DNA of 21,809 bases, taken from assembly GCA_003545655.1 (NCBI GenBank), contig DODJ01000021.1, positions 4,376-26,184 of the forward strand, read 5' to 3'. A model generated the notes under the pieces. It made no database searches. It saw only the letters and a list, made by a program, of their open reading frames with translations, and was not told the origin of the DNA. Positions within the stretch are counted from its first letter, which is position 1. Each line of letters begins with the position of its first letter. The position numbers and the translations under genes were made by a program. This DNA comes from Candidatus Saccharimonadota bacterium. GTDB taxonomy: Bacteria; Patescibacteriota; Saccharimonadia; Saccharimonadales; Saccharimonadaceae. Below, one piece after another: positions 7,880 through 14,234 of the stretch.

Positions 7880-8077
7880 TTAGTTGCTCGTTGTATCCTC
7901 GTGAATGGAAGCGTGAAGGTCTTTCTCGATTTCCTCCCACTCGCGGGCAAGCTCTTCCCCATCGGCATCACCCGAAAGGTCAATGGTTTCATCGTGATCA
8001 TATTCGTCCAGATCACTCGTAGTACCGTCGTCTTGCGGGTCTACGGGTTGAAGTTGAAGGTAGTTAAATATCGGCAT
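7880..8077 (-). CDS. Small acidic protein of unknown function
   Basis: A 65-residue protein, strongly acidic: DEYDHDETIDLSGDADGEE and later WEEIEKDLHASIHED. The start is MPIFNYLQLQPVD. No family is recognised, there is no membrane segment, and the middle is likely disordered. It is the first gene after a good promoter (8102-8131) and is followed 15 bp later by the metallopeptidase. It could be a partner or regulator of that enzyme, but this rests only on position. No clear Shine-Dalgarno is present before the ATG. Confidence 0.6.
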   Translation of the reverse strand: MPIFNYLQLQPVDPQDDGTTSDLDEYDHDETIDLSGDADGEELAREWEEIEKDLHASIHEDTTSN

Positions 8078-8101
8078 GTTTGTGTTATTTGGTTATGTAT
8101 C

Positions 8102-8131
8102 TATTTAAGCATAAATAGAATGAAATGTCAA
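8102..8131 (-). promoter_or_regulatory. Promoter of the small acidic gene and metallopeptidase
   Basis: On the minus strand a perfect -35 TTGACA (8131-8126) is followed at 17 bp by TTAAAT (8108-8103), with a TGC extended -10. With an 18-bp spacer the alternative is TAAATA. It starts 9 bp past a GC-rich inverted repeat. Confidence 0.65.
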
Positions 8132-8140
8132 TATTAATTA

Positions 8141-8180
8141 TCCCCGGGGCCGTTGCACTTGCGCGCAATAGCCCCGGGGA
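8141..8180. repeat. Perfect 10-bp GC-rich inverted repeat, hairpin-forming
   Basis: TCCCCGGGGC at 8141-8150 and GCCCCGGGGA at 8171-8180 are perfect inverted copies 20 nt apart. Each arm also contains the self-complementary CCCCGGGG. Beyond one mismatch, the interior can add 5 bp (GTTGC with GCAAT, including a wobble), leaving an 8-nt loop. It sits 24 bp after the stop of the 8205-8636 gene and could end that transcript, but only an A/T mix without a T run follows. It could also be a protein-binding site next to the downstream promoter. Confidence 0.7.
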
Positions 8181-8204
8181 AATGACAGATGATCCCATAT
8201 CCAA

Positions 8205-8636
8205 TTACTCTTCCGTATCGTCCTGAAGACGGTGCTCCATGTCGTTAACACGAAAGAGGTAGTCGAAAATCACCCGCTCCATCTCTGACGAGACGGTGAT
8301 GTACGCGCCTTTGCGCGCCGTGTCACCTAGGTGTGTAGTTACATCAATGTCAAATGACTCACCTTCCGGCTCAATTCGAGCCTTGGTTTTGAAGACATCG
8401 TCTCCGTTGGTGTGGGTGAAAGCGACGGAGGTTCCCGCCTCGATGTTCTCAATGGAGATACGGTCCACATACAAAGGCATCATGCCCGTTTCCGAGCTGC
8501 CCCGTGGGGTCATATCAACATCAAGATGAAGGGTGAATGTTTCACCCTGGCGATCACGCGCATCCCCAATGAGATGCAGTTCCCGCAAAACGGTAATTCC
8601 AGGCTCTACCGTTGTGAACCGTGTCTGGTCCACCAC
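8205..8636 (-). CDS. Hypothetical protein, probably beta-rich
   Basis: About 143 residues with no family recognised. Alternating hydrophobic patterns (ETFTLHLDVDMTP, SFDIDVTTHLG, GAYITVSSEM) suggest a beta-sandwich-like fold. It ends with an amphipathic acidic tail (MEHRLQDDTEE). There is no signal or membrane helix. The open frame begins at GTG 8663, but I prefer GTG 8636 because AGGA lies 7 nt upstream of it and nothing similar precedes 8663. A further GTG follows immediately. A good promoter (8686-8714) lies upstream and a GC-rich hairpin lies 24 bp downstream, so it is likely a single-gene transcript. Confidence 0.65.
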   Translation of the reverse strand: MVDQTRFTTVEPGITVLRELHLIGDARDRQGETFTLHLDVDMTPRGSSETGMMPLYVDRISIENIEAGTSVAFTHTNGDDVFKTKARIEPEGESFDIDVTTHLGDTARKGAYITVSSEMERVIFDYLFRVNDMEHRLQDDTEE

Positions 8637-8685
8637 GATGGTATCCTTTCTCTCTCCTTGCACTCAATAGAATGAGTCAATTAAT

Positions 8686-8714
8686 ATAATAGCATATTTT
8701 TAATAAAAAATCAA
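8686..8714 (-). promoter_or_regulatory. Promoter of the 8205-8636 gene, -35 inside a terminator arm
   Basis: On the minus strand TTGATT (8714-8709), a 17-bp spacer and TATTAT (8691-8686) with a TGC extended -10. The -35 lies inside the downstream arm of the 8701-8740 terminator, so the two signals share bases. Confidence 0.6.
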
Positions 8715-8740
8715 CCAGCGAACCGGTTGATTTTTTATTA
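8701..8740. terminator. Symmetric intrinsic terminator
   Basis: A perfect 16-bp inverted repeat (8701-8716 with 8725-8740) surrounds an 8-nt loop. Its core is TCAACC/GGTTGA flanked by A6/T6, so it can work on either strand. It begins 11 bp after the stop of the 8751-9050 gene and probably also stops read-through from the ileS operon. Confidence 0.85.
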
Positions 8741-8750
8741 AGGCGTATGG

Positions 8751-9050
8751 CTATTTATTGCCTAAGGTGCGCTCGGCCTCTGCTTTTGCCTCGTCAATAC
8801 GATCCTGGCCCCAATCGTTGGCGGCCGCAGTGGCGTCAATCTCCATATAACGAGCAGCGAGCAGAGCAGCTGCACCACTCTTTTTACTTGCATCCGCCTC
8901 AGTATCAGCGGTTTTATATTTCTCAATAACAGATGGAATTGTTTGCTCAACCAATGCCGCTTGTTTATCACCAAAAATAGCTTCACCGCGGCTACGACCC
9001 TTAATATTGTTATCTTCAAAATATGGAATGTGTGTGTTTTGTTCACTCAT
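8751..9050 (-). CDS. Hypothetical small helical protein
   Basis: A 99-residue protein from ATG 9050 (MSEQNTHIPYFEDNN). AAGGA lies 11 nt upstream. The longer open frame from 9122 would overlap the end of ileS and cross a promoter. The sequence is mostly charged and Ala-rich and looks helical (SGAAALLAARYMEI, DRIDEAKAEAERTLG). No membrane helix, cysteine or known motif is seen. It has its own promoter, whose -35 lies in the last codons of ileS, and a strong terminator just after the stop. The function is not recognised. Confidence 0.65.
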   Translation of the reverse strand: MSEQNTHIPYFEDNNIKGRSRGEAIFGDKQAALVEQTIPSVIEKYKTADTEADASKKSGAAALLAARYMEIDATAAANDWGQDRIDEAKAEAERTLGNK

Positions 9051-9093
9051 GTGCGACGAATCCTTTTTGTTATTCGTTTGTTGGTATGCTCCT

Positions 9094-9122
9094 ACACTAG
9101 CATAAAGCTTACGCTTTGTCAA
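9094..9122 (-). promoter_or_regulatory. Promoter of the 8751-9050 gene, inside the end of ileS
   Basis: On the minus strand TTGACA (9122-9117), a 17-bp spacer and TAGTGT (9099-9094) with a TGC extension. The -35 overlaps the last sense codons of ileS. Confidence 0.5.
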
Positions 9123-12093
9123 GATGCACGCTAAGTTGGGTGTCTTCGATGGCTACTTCAACTTCGTACGTGTAGCTCTTTGTGGTAAGCTCATTCGCAA
9201 GTGTCTCGGCCATAATCACCTCTTTGTACTCGCCTATTGCCTTCTGCAATTCCTTATCTCCCGTGACAAGGCTCAGCGTAATGCGATCATCCACATTAAG
9301 CCCAGCGTTCTTACGGGCGGCCTGTACGTGGCGAATAACCTCGCGGGAGAGGCCTTCGCGGCGGAGGTCGGGGGTGATGGTTTTATCAAGCGCCACTTCA
9401 TCACCGCTATTGCGCACTTCCTTCACGTTCACCTCTTCGGCTATGGTTACTTCGTAAAATTCGTCGAGCTTTTCGCCACCATAGGTAAGCGTTGAGAGTG
9501 GTTGACGAATTTTTATTTGTGCCTCGGTGTCGCTTTTTTGCATACGAAGGCCAAGCCCTTGCTCGATAATCTCGCGGGTGCGTGCCATGCGGTCAAGCAC
9601 TAACTCGTTAGCATGGCCCACTTCCGGCCAGTCGGTTAAGTGGACACTTTCCTCGCCGGTCATTTTGCGGTACAGTTCTTCCGCCATAAATGGCGCAAAC
9701 GGTGCTAATGCCTGACTAAGGCGTGTGAGCACATAGTGGAGTGTCGTGTAGGCGTTGTTTTTATCGGTGTCGTCTTCGGACTTCCAGAAGCGGCGGCGGC
9801 TACGGCGCACGTACCAGTTCGAAGCGTCGTCGAGGAACGGTAAAATCGGGCCAGTAGCGTTTGGTAAATCGTACGCGTCCATGTGCTTTTCGATTTCCTG
9901 TAAAAGCTGGTGCACACGGCTAATAATCCAAAGGTCGAGCGGGTTTTCCACCGTGTCCGAAGGGTCCTGCAAAATACCGTTAAATTCCCAGCCGTCGACT
10001 TCGGCATACATCGTAAAGAAGTCGTACATGTTCCACACCATACTCAGCTTACGGGCGATATCCCCTACTTCTTTGTCTTGCAGGGCAAAATCTTCACCGT
10101 TTAATAGCGGGCTTTGCAGAAGCAAGAACCGCAGCGAGTCGGCACTAAACTTGTCCATCAGCTCGTTCGGGTCGGTGTAATTGCCGTAGCTTTTGCTCAT
10201 CTTACGGCCGTCGTTTCCGGCAACATTACCGGTAACAATGACGTTTTTAAAGGAGTTTTCGCCGAACAGCGCCACGCTCATGGCGTGCATGTAGTAAAAC
10301 CAGGCGCGCACTTGGCCGATGTATTCAACAATGAAGTCGCCGGGGAAATTAGCCTCGAACTTTTCTTTGTTCTCAAATGGATAGTGGAACTGGGCGAAGG
10401 GCATACTGCCGGCTTCAAACCAGCTGTCCATAACTTTGTCGATGCGCGTGTATTCTTCGCCATCGATGGTGAATTTCACGTCGTCAATCCATGGGCGGTG
10501 GTAGTCTTCGAGCTCTACCCCACTAAGTTCTTTTAGCTCGGCGTAGCTACCGATTACTTTTACCTTACCGCTAGGGCTTTTCCAAACCGGCATAGCGGTC
10601 GCCCAGAAACGGTCACGCGAGATATTCCAGTCGGGTGCTTGCTCGATCGTTTTCGCAAAGCGACCGTTTTTGACGTGGCTTGGGAACCATTCAATATCAC
10701 CGTTTTGTTTCAGCATTTGCTCGCGCTGGCTTTCGATATCCATAAACCAGCTTGGGTGGGCACGATACATAAGTTTTGTACCGCAGCGGTGACAGTGCGG
10801 GTAGCTGTGGCGGATGTAGTCGATTTTCCAGACAATGCCGCGTTCATGTAACGTTTTTGCAATAGTCTTGTTGATTTCCCAAACGTTAGCACCTTTCCAT
10901 TCGGTTTCGGTATACTCACCGTTTTCGTCGAGTACGTGCACAACGGGAATGTTCTTCTCGCGAGCAAGCGCAAAGTCTTCCTCGCCGTAGGCTGGAGCGA
11001 TATGGACGATGCCGGTACCAGAGTCGGTGGTCACGTAGTCGGCAGCCCAAATTTTGTGGGCGTTTTTGTTTTCGTGGCCTTCGAAAAGGGGCTGGTAGCT
11101 TTGGCCGACGAGTGCGTCGCCAGAGATATACGCCTTTACATCGTAAGCAATCGGCTGTTTTTTCTGATCTGTAAAGATTTGCCCCATCAACTCTGTTGCG
11201 ACAATCACCAGCTCGCCCTCAACATCAACTAGTGAATAGCTAATCTTTGGGTTTATCGCCAGCGCTGTATTCGCTGGTAGTGTCCACGGTGTTGTCGTCC
11301 AAGCCATAAGATAAACATCACGATCGGCGTTACTAGCAATAAAATCTTTATCCTTTTGGAAATTTTCCTTGGCCTCAGCTAGCACATCACTAGTTGGCTT
11401 TCCGATTACTAGTAACTCTGGCTTTATAGTAGAGCCTAGGGATCCCACGAGCTTAAATTTTACATACACACTCGGGTCAGTCACGTCCTGGTACGCCCCG
11501 GCGTCCATGGTCACTTCAGCTTTTGAAAGCGGCGTGGCGTCCAGCGTACAGTACATAAGTACCTTCTCGCCTTCATAAATTTTGCCCTTTTCGTAAAGGG
11601 TTTTAAAGGCCCACCAAATACTCTCCATGTAGTCTTTGTCCATGGTTTTGTAGGCGCCCTTAAAGTCGACCCAGCGGCCAATGCGGTCGATGGTGTCTTC
11701 CCATAGGCTTGAGGTTTGGACCATGTTTTCGCGGGTCGCAGTGATGTATTTTTCAATACCGTACTCAATCACTTCTTGGCGCGAGTTAATACCGAGCTTT
11801 TTCTCGGTAAAGCGCTCGGCCGGAAGGCCGTGACAGTCCCAACCCCATACACGCTCAATGCGCTTGCCTTTCATAGTTTGGTAACGCGGCACGGCGTCTT
11901 TTACGATAGAGCTAAGGAGCGTCCCGTGGTGCGGTACGCCAGAAATGAACGGAGGGCCATCGTAAAATACGTACGAATTTTCTATGGGGCGCTGCTCAAT
12001 TGATTTCTCAAACGTCTTGTTCTTTTTCCAGTACTGAACAAGGTCTTTTTCGTATTCCAGGGCGCGGCGGCGGCTACCAGATTGAAATTTCAT
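9109..12093 (-). CDS. ileS: Isoleucyl-tRNA synthetase, type 2 (eukaryote-like)
   Basis: A 994-residue class I synthetase that charges tRNA-Ile. The HIGH-type signature is PHHG at 54-57 in FYDGPPFISGVPHHG, and KMSKS is at 631-635. The CP1 editing domain carries TTTPWTLP at 266-273 and DSGTGIVHIAPAYGEEDF at 357-374, as needed to clear Val-tRNA-Ile. WGWDCHGLPAE at 83-93, SYPHCHRC at 430-437 and ISRDRFWATAMPVW without a later cysteine pair point to the IleS2 group. That group is often less sensitive to mupirocin in other bacteria. The ATG overlaps the Nudix TGA (ATGA), with AAGGAG 6 nt upstream. It is the last gene of a four-gene operon whose leader looks like a tRNA-Ile-sensing T-box. Confidence 0.97.
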   Translation of the reverse strand: MKFQSGSRRRALEYEKDLVQYWKKNKTFEKSIEQRPIENSYVFYDGPPFISGVPHHGTLLSSIVKDAVPRYQTMKGKRIERVWGWDCHGLPAERFTEKKLGINSRQEVIEYGIEKYITATRENMVQTSSLWEDTIDRIGRWVDFKGAYKTMDKDYMESIWWAFKTLYEKGKIYEGEKVLMYCTLDATPLSKAEVTMDAGAYQDVTDPSVYVKFKLVGSLGSTIKPELLVIGKPTSDVLAEAKENFQKDKDFIASNADRDVYLMAWTTTPWTLPANTALAINPKISYSLVDVEGELVIVATELMGQIFTDQKKQPIAYDVKAYISGDALVGQSYQPLFEGHENKNAHKIWAADYVTTDSGTGIVHIAPAYGEEDFALAREKNIPVVHVLDENGEYTETEWKGANVWEINKTIAKTLHERGIVWKIDYIRHSYPHCHRCGTKLMYRAHPSWFMDIESQREQMLKQNGDIEWFPSHVKNGRFAKTIEQAPDWNISRDRFWATAMPVWKSPSGKVKVIGSYAELKELSGVELEDYHRPWIDDVKFTIDGEEYTRIDKVMDSWFEAGSMPFAQFHYPFENKEKFEANFPGDFIVEYIGQVRAWFYYMHAMSVALFGENSFKNVIVTGNVAGNDGRKMSKSYGNYTDPNELMDKFSADSLRFLLLQSPLLNGEDFALQDKEVGDIARKLSMVWNMYDFFTMYAEVDGWEFNGILQDPSDTVENPLDLWIISRVHQLLQEIEKHMDAYDLPNATGPILPFLDDASNWYVRRSRRRFWKSEDDTDKNNAYTTLHYVLTRLSQALAPFAPFMAEELYRKMTGEESVHLTDWPEVGHANELVLDRMARTREIIEQGLGLRMQKSDTEAQIKIRQPLSTLTYGGEKLDEFYEVTIAEEVNVKEVRNSGDEVALDKTITPDLRREGLSREVIRHVQAARKNAGLNVDDRITLSLVTGDKELQKAIGEYKEVIMAETLANELTTKSYTYEVEVAIEDTQLSVHLDKA

Positions 12094-12530
12094 ACTGCAC
12101 TCCTTTTTAATTCTTCTTTAATTGTAGCAATGAACTGTCCATTTAGAAGGTCGTCCCAGGCACGAAAAAGTGGCGTCGGTAACGTCTCGAAGTCAACCCA
12201 TCGTAGCTCTTCACACTTGTCCGGTTCTAGGTTTTGCGCCTCTCCGCTTTTCCAGTCTGATAGCATCAGTATTGATACCGAGTGGACGTTTTCTTCAGGA
12301 AAATAGTTGTTCGTTACAGCACCGAAGCGAATATGTTCTATCTCACACCCTACTTCCTCTCGTACCTCACGCGCACTTGCCTGTTCTAGCGTTTCACCCC
12401 GCTCTTGCCAGCCACCAGGAACCGACCAAGTACCGGGTGCATGTTTGCCGGCGCGTTTTAGCATAAGAAACTTGCCATCTTTAAATATAAATACCCCTAC
12501 GCCTACCCATACATGTTGCGCATCACTCAT
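12090..12530 (-). CDS. Nudix hydrolase
   Basis: About 146 residues, one Nudix domain, which hydrolyses nucleoside diphosphates linked to another group using Mg2+. The complete Nudix box GX5EX7REUXEEXGU is present at about 40-62: Gly40, Glu46, Arg54-Glu55, Glu58-Glu59, Gly61. It is preceded by the usual strand GVFIFKDGKFLMLKR. The N-terminal GTWSVPGGW resembles the MutT/NUDT15 side of the family, but the substrate cannot be read from sequence. I start at ATG 12530, with GAGG 5 nt upstream, rather than GTG 12536. It overlaps the GNAT gene by 8 nt and ileS by 4 nt, so translation is probably coupled through the operon. Confidence 0.92.
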   Translation of the reverse strand: MSDAQHVWVGVGVFIFKDGKFLMLKRAGKHAPGTWSVPGGWQERGETLEQASAREVREEVGCEIEHIRFGAVTNNYFPEENVHSVSILMLSDWKSGEAQNLEPDKCEELRWVDFETLPTPLFRAWDDLLNGQFIATIKEELKRSAV

Positions 12531-13062
12531 GAGCACCTCGTTTCATATACACTACTGGCATTGTGTCGGCGTATAAGTGCTCGCTATCTGGCACCATCTC
12601 AAAGCCGTGTTTTTGGTAAAATGTTATGGCACGAGCATTATAGCGCACTACCTCTAGTGTTACCGGAGAAGCGCCTATCCATGCATCCGCGGTCTTCATC
12701 AAGGTATCGCCCACACCGCTCCCAAATGTACTCGGTTCGGTGTAAATTGCTTCAAGATATTTAGACCCGTCCTCTTTTGTGGTAAGGTGAACGAACCCCA
12801 CAACAGTGTCGTGCTGCATAGCAAGGCGGTAGAACTGAGTAGGATCATGAAGGATAGCATCTAACCGTTCCACCGACTTGTCGAGCACCTCTGGAGCAAG
12901 CCAGTGCTCTGTACGCGCCCGTACCCACTCCTCGGATACGCCATTTTCTTCATTTGGGTACGTTGCAAGCCATGAGCGAGCTTGCATAGCTCGTGCTTCG
13001 CGTACATCTTCAGCGACGGCCTCTTTTATCGTTACGTGTGGTTTTGGTTCAAACTCAGACAT
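12523..13062 (-). CDS. GNAT-family N-acetyltransferase
   Basis: A 179-residue single-domain GNAT protein, which transfers acetyl from acetyl-CoA to an amine. The N-terminal strand-helix (VTIKEAVAEDVREARAMQARSWL) and the central strand VVGFVHLTT fit the fold. Motif A is YLEAIYTEPSTFGSGVGDTLM, with the pyrophosphate-binding loop FGSGVGD. Motif B is LEVVRYNARAITFYQKHGFE, the common N-x-x-A-x-x-FYxKxGF ending. The acceptor is unknown. It starts 2 bp after the stop of the cupin-like gene and runs 8 nt into the Nudix gene. Lying between a T-box leader and ileS, it should respond to Ile-tRNA charging. Confidence 0.92.
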   Translation of the reverse strand: MSEFEPKPHVTIKEAVAEDVREARAMQARSWLATYPNEENGVSEEWVRARTEHWLAPEVLDKSVERLDAILHDPTQFYRLAMQHDTVVGFVHLTTKEDGSKYLEAIYTEPSTFGSGVGDTLMKTADAWIGASPVTLEVVRYNARAITFYQKHGFEMVPDSEHLYADTMPVVYMKRGAHE

Positions 13063-13064
13063 TA

Positions 13065-13529
13065 CTACTCACCCCTTTTCTTAGACGACCCTACATACTC
13101 ATCATGTTCAACGTGTGTGTACTGTGCAGGATCGAATGGAGGCGAGCATACCATATCGAATGCAAGGGGTTGCTTTGTTTCGTCCCACTCGGTTTGCCAC
13201 CACGCGAATGCCTCACCACGCCGTATCAGCACTCTTGAACCCTCTTTTAAGGCAATACGGCTCATATAGCCTGACGTTTTCAACTTAAGAAGATACCCTT
13301 CGCCCGCAGTAATGGTGACGAATTCATCGGAACCGTTGTTTTGCGAGTATTCAAGGCCACTTGCGGGATAGCGTTTTACCACTTCGATAGTTGCAAAATC
13401 TCGAGTAGTATCAACATCCCCTTCGGGTGTCAAAATGGGATACGAAATGCCCTTGCATGTTTCGCCATTAACAAACTCGGTTCCCTCGCCAAGGTCTAAC
13501 CCGCTTCGCGCTGAAAATGTCTCTGGCAT
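13065..13529 (-). CDS. Cupin-like protein
   Basis: A 154-residue protein and the first gene of the ileS operon. The core EFVTITAGEGYLLKL...IALKEGSRVLIRRGEAFAWW has cupin beta-barrel spacing (Gly-containing turns between short strands). The tail FDMVCSPPFDPAQYTHVE resembles the ending of many sugar- or metal-binding cupins. The usual HxH metal pair is not evident, so it may be non-catalytic or use other ligands. AAAGG lies 6 nt before the ATG at 13529. That same AAAGG can pair with AACCTTT in the leader, the proposed translation switch. The fold is a moderately confident guess from pattern; the function is unknown. Confidence 0.75.
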   Translation of the reverse strand: MPETFSARSGLDLGEGTEFVNGETCKGISYPILTPEGDVDTTRDFATIEVVKRYPASGLEYSQNNGSDEFVTITAGEGYLLKLKTSGYMSRIALKEGSRVLIRRGEAFAWWQTEWDETKQPLAFDMVCSPPFDPAQYTHVEHDEYVGSSKKRGE

Positions 13530-13726
13530 GAAGAACCTTTCTTTTTACATAATAAAAACCTCTCGGCCATCGGAACCCCTGCAGGGGTGGTACCATCCGA
13601 TTTCCAAAAGGTTTCCTTTTAGCACTTCATTATCCGCTGTAACGTCGGGAACACGTTGGGGTCTAGTGGGCTCTTCGAGCTGTTCTTCCCAAAACTTCGC
13701 GGGTGATAGCCGCTCAAACGTTTCTA
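13530..13726 (-). promoter_or_regulatory. Candidate T-box riboswitch (tRNA-Ile sensing, translational) of the ileS operon
   Basis: Read on the minus strand. A short stem GCGG/CCGC (13713-13710 with 13702-13699) holds the loop CTATCAC, whose centre ATC (13707-13705) is an Ile codon. AAAC/GTTT can extend it below. Next, GGGAA (13690-13686) can pair with TTCCC (13651-13647) in the loop of hairpin AACGT/ACGTT, a pseudoknot like T-box stem IIA/B. Then ATCGGA/TCCGAT (13601-13596 with 13574-13569), a 7-nt bulge TGGTACC (13595-13589) and ACCCC/GGGGT (13588-13584 with 13579-13575) form the hallmark element. Its UGG bulge would bind the tRNA CCA end. CCTTTTGG (13611-13604) can pair with CCGAGAGG (13566-13559). 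Alternatively AACCTTT (13613-13607) can pair with AAAGGTT (13540-13534) and hide the ribosome site. Confidence 0.75.
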
Positions 13727-13732
13727 CACCGC

Positions 13733-13761
13733 ATTATACGCCAGGGGTGGGGTTCTAGCAA
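13733..13761 (-). promoter_or_regulatory. Promoter of the T-box/ileS operon
   Basis: On the minus strand TTGCTA (13761-13756), a 17-bp spacer and a perfect TATAAT (13738-13733). The -35 overlaps the stop codon of the upstream pseudopilin gene. Transcription would begin near 13726, just before the folded leader. Confidence 0.75.
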
Positions 13762-14213
13762 TAGGTGCGAATAGTAATACCAATATCGTCACTCGTGTTA
13801 TTGACACCATCGGGGCCCACACTCCGCACTGGAGACGACCCTCCCTGCCCAAACGTGCAGTCGTTGTTATCGTACCAATAATAATGTCCCCAGGGATCGG
13901 TTACTGGCCCGGAACCAGAAATAATATTTGTATTACGCATACTTTGTAACACGGTGGTATCCCAACCAGCTTGAGGAGGGTTAGCTGTGCCACTGTAAAA
14001 GTCTCCCCCTGGGGGTAATGTGCCTCTTTCCTCTCGATACAAACGCATTGCCTTTTCTATAGCCGCCAAATCGCTCTGCACCACGGAGGTTTGCGCCCGA
14101 CTTTGTATACCGTTATACGCCACGATCGTAATGGCTGCTAAAATAGCGATCACTACAATGACGATGAGGAGCTCGACAATGGTAAACCCGTGCTGTTTTT
14201 GCCCACGTTGCAT
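13755..14213 (-). CDS. GspG-like type IV pseudopilin
   Basis: A 152-residue protein with a class III signal MQRGQKQHG, cleavage expected before Phe10, Glu at mature position 5, and the hydrophobic helix FTIVELLIVIVVIAILAAIT. The body has TSVVQSDLAAIEKAMRLYRE and then TDPWGHYYWYDNND, like the calcium-loop region of major pseudopilins (GspG). The C-terminal part has two cysteines, one in DCTF and one in the last residue, that could pair. It should sit in the membrane and assemble into a short pilus. An extended -10 (TGG-TACAAT) ends 6 nt before the ATG and no Shine-Dalgarno is seen, so the mRNA may be leaderless. It follows the VKOR gene on the same strand. Confidence 0.9.
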   Translation of the reverse strand: MQRGQKQHGFTIVELLIVIVVIAILAAITIVAYNGIQSRAQTSVVQSDLAAIEKAMRLYREERGTLPPGGDFYSGTANPPQAGWDTTVLQSMRNTNIISGSGPVTDPWGHYYWYDNNDCTFGQGGSSPVRSVGPDGVNNTSDDIGITIRTYC

Positions 14214-14219
14214 GGGTTT

Positions 14220-14228
14220 ATTGTACCA
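14220..14228 (-). promoter_or_regulatory. Extended -10 for leaderless pseudopilin mRNA
   Basis: The minus strand reads TGG-TACAAT, with 6 nt between it and the ATG at 14213. Transcription would start at or next to the A of the ATG. No -35 is apparent. Confidence 0.5.
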
Positions 14229-14234
14229 TACTGC

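Noticed and set aside
8656..8680. Small inverted repeat ACTCA/TGAGT near the transcription start of the 8205-8636 gene as an operator
   Set aside because: Five base pairs with a bulge is within chance for A/T-rich DNA, and no matching site was seen elsewhere in the window.
13458..13473. A parS-like palindrome with TGTTTC at one end and AACA at the other
   Set aside because: Only about 11 of 16 bases match the parS consensus, the centre is wrong, and it lies inside the cupin-like gene. A second partial match at about 15327-15342 inside nrdR is no better.
13559..13611. Reading the 13559-13611 hairpin as a simple terminator
   Set aside because: Its location 30 nt before a gene start, the 7-nt UGGUACC bulge and the alternative pairing to the ribosome site fit a T-box better, although a terminator effect is not excluded.
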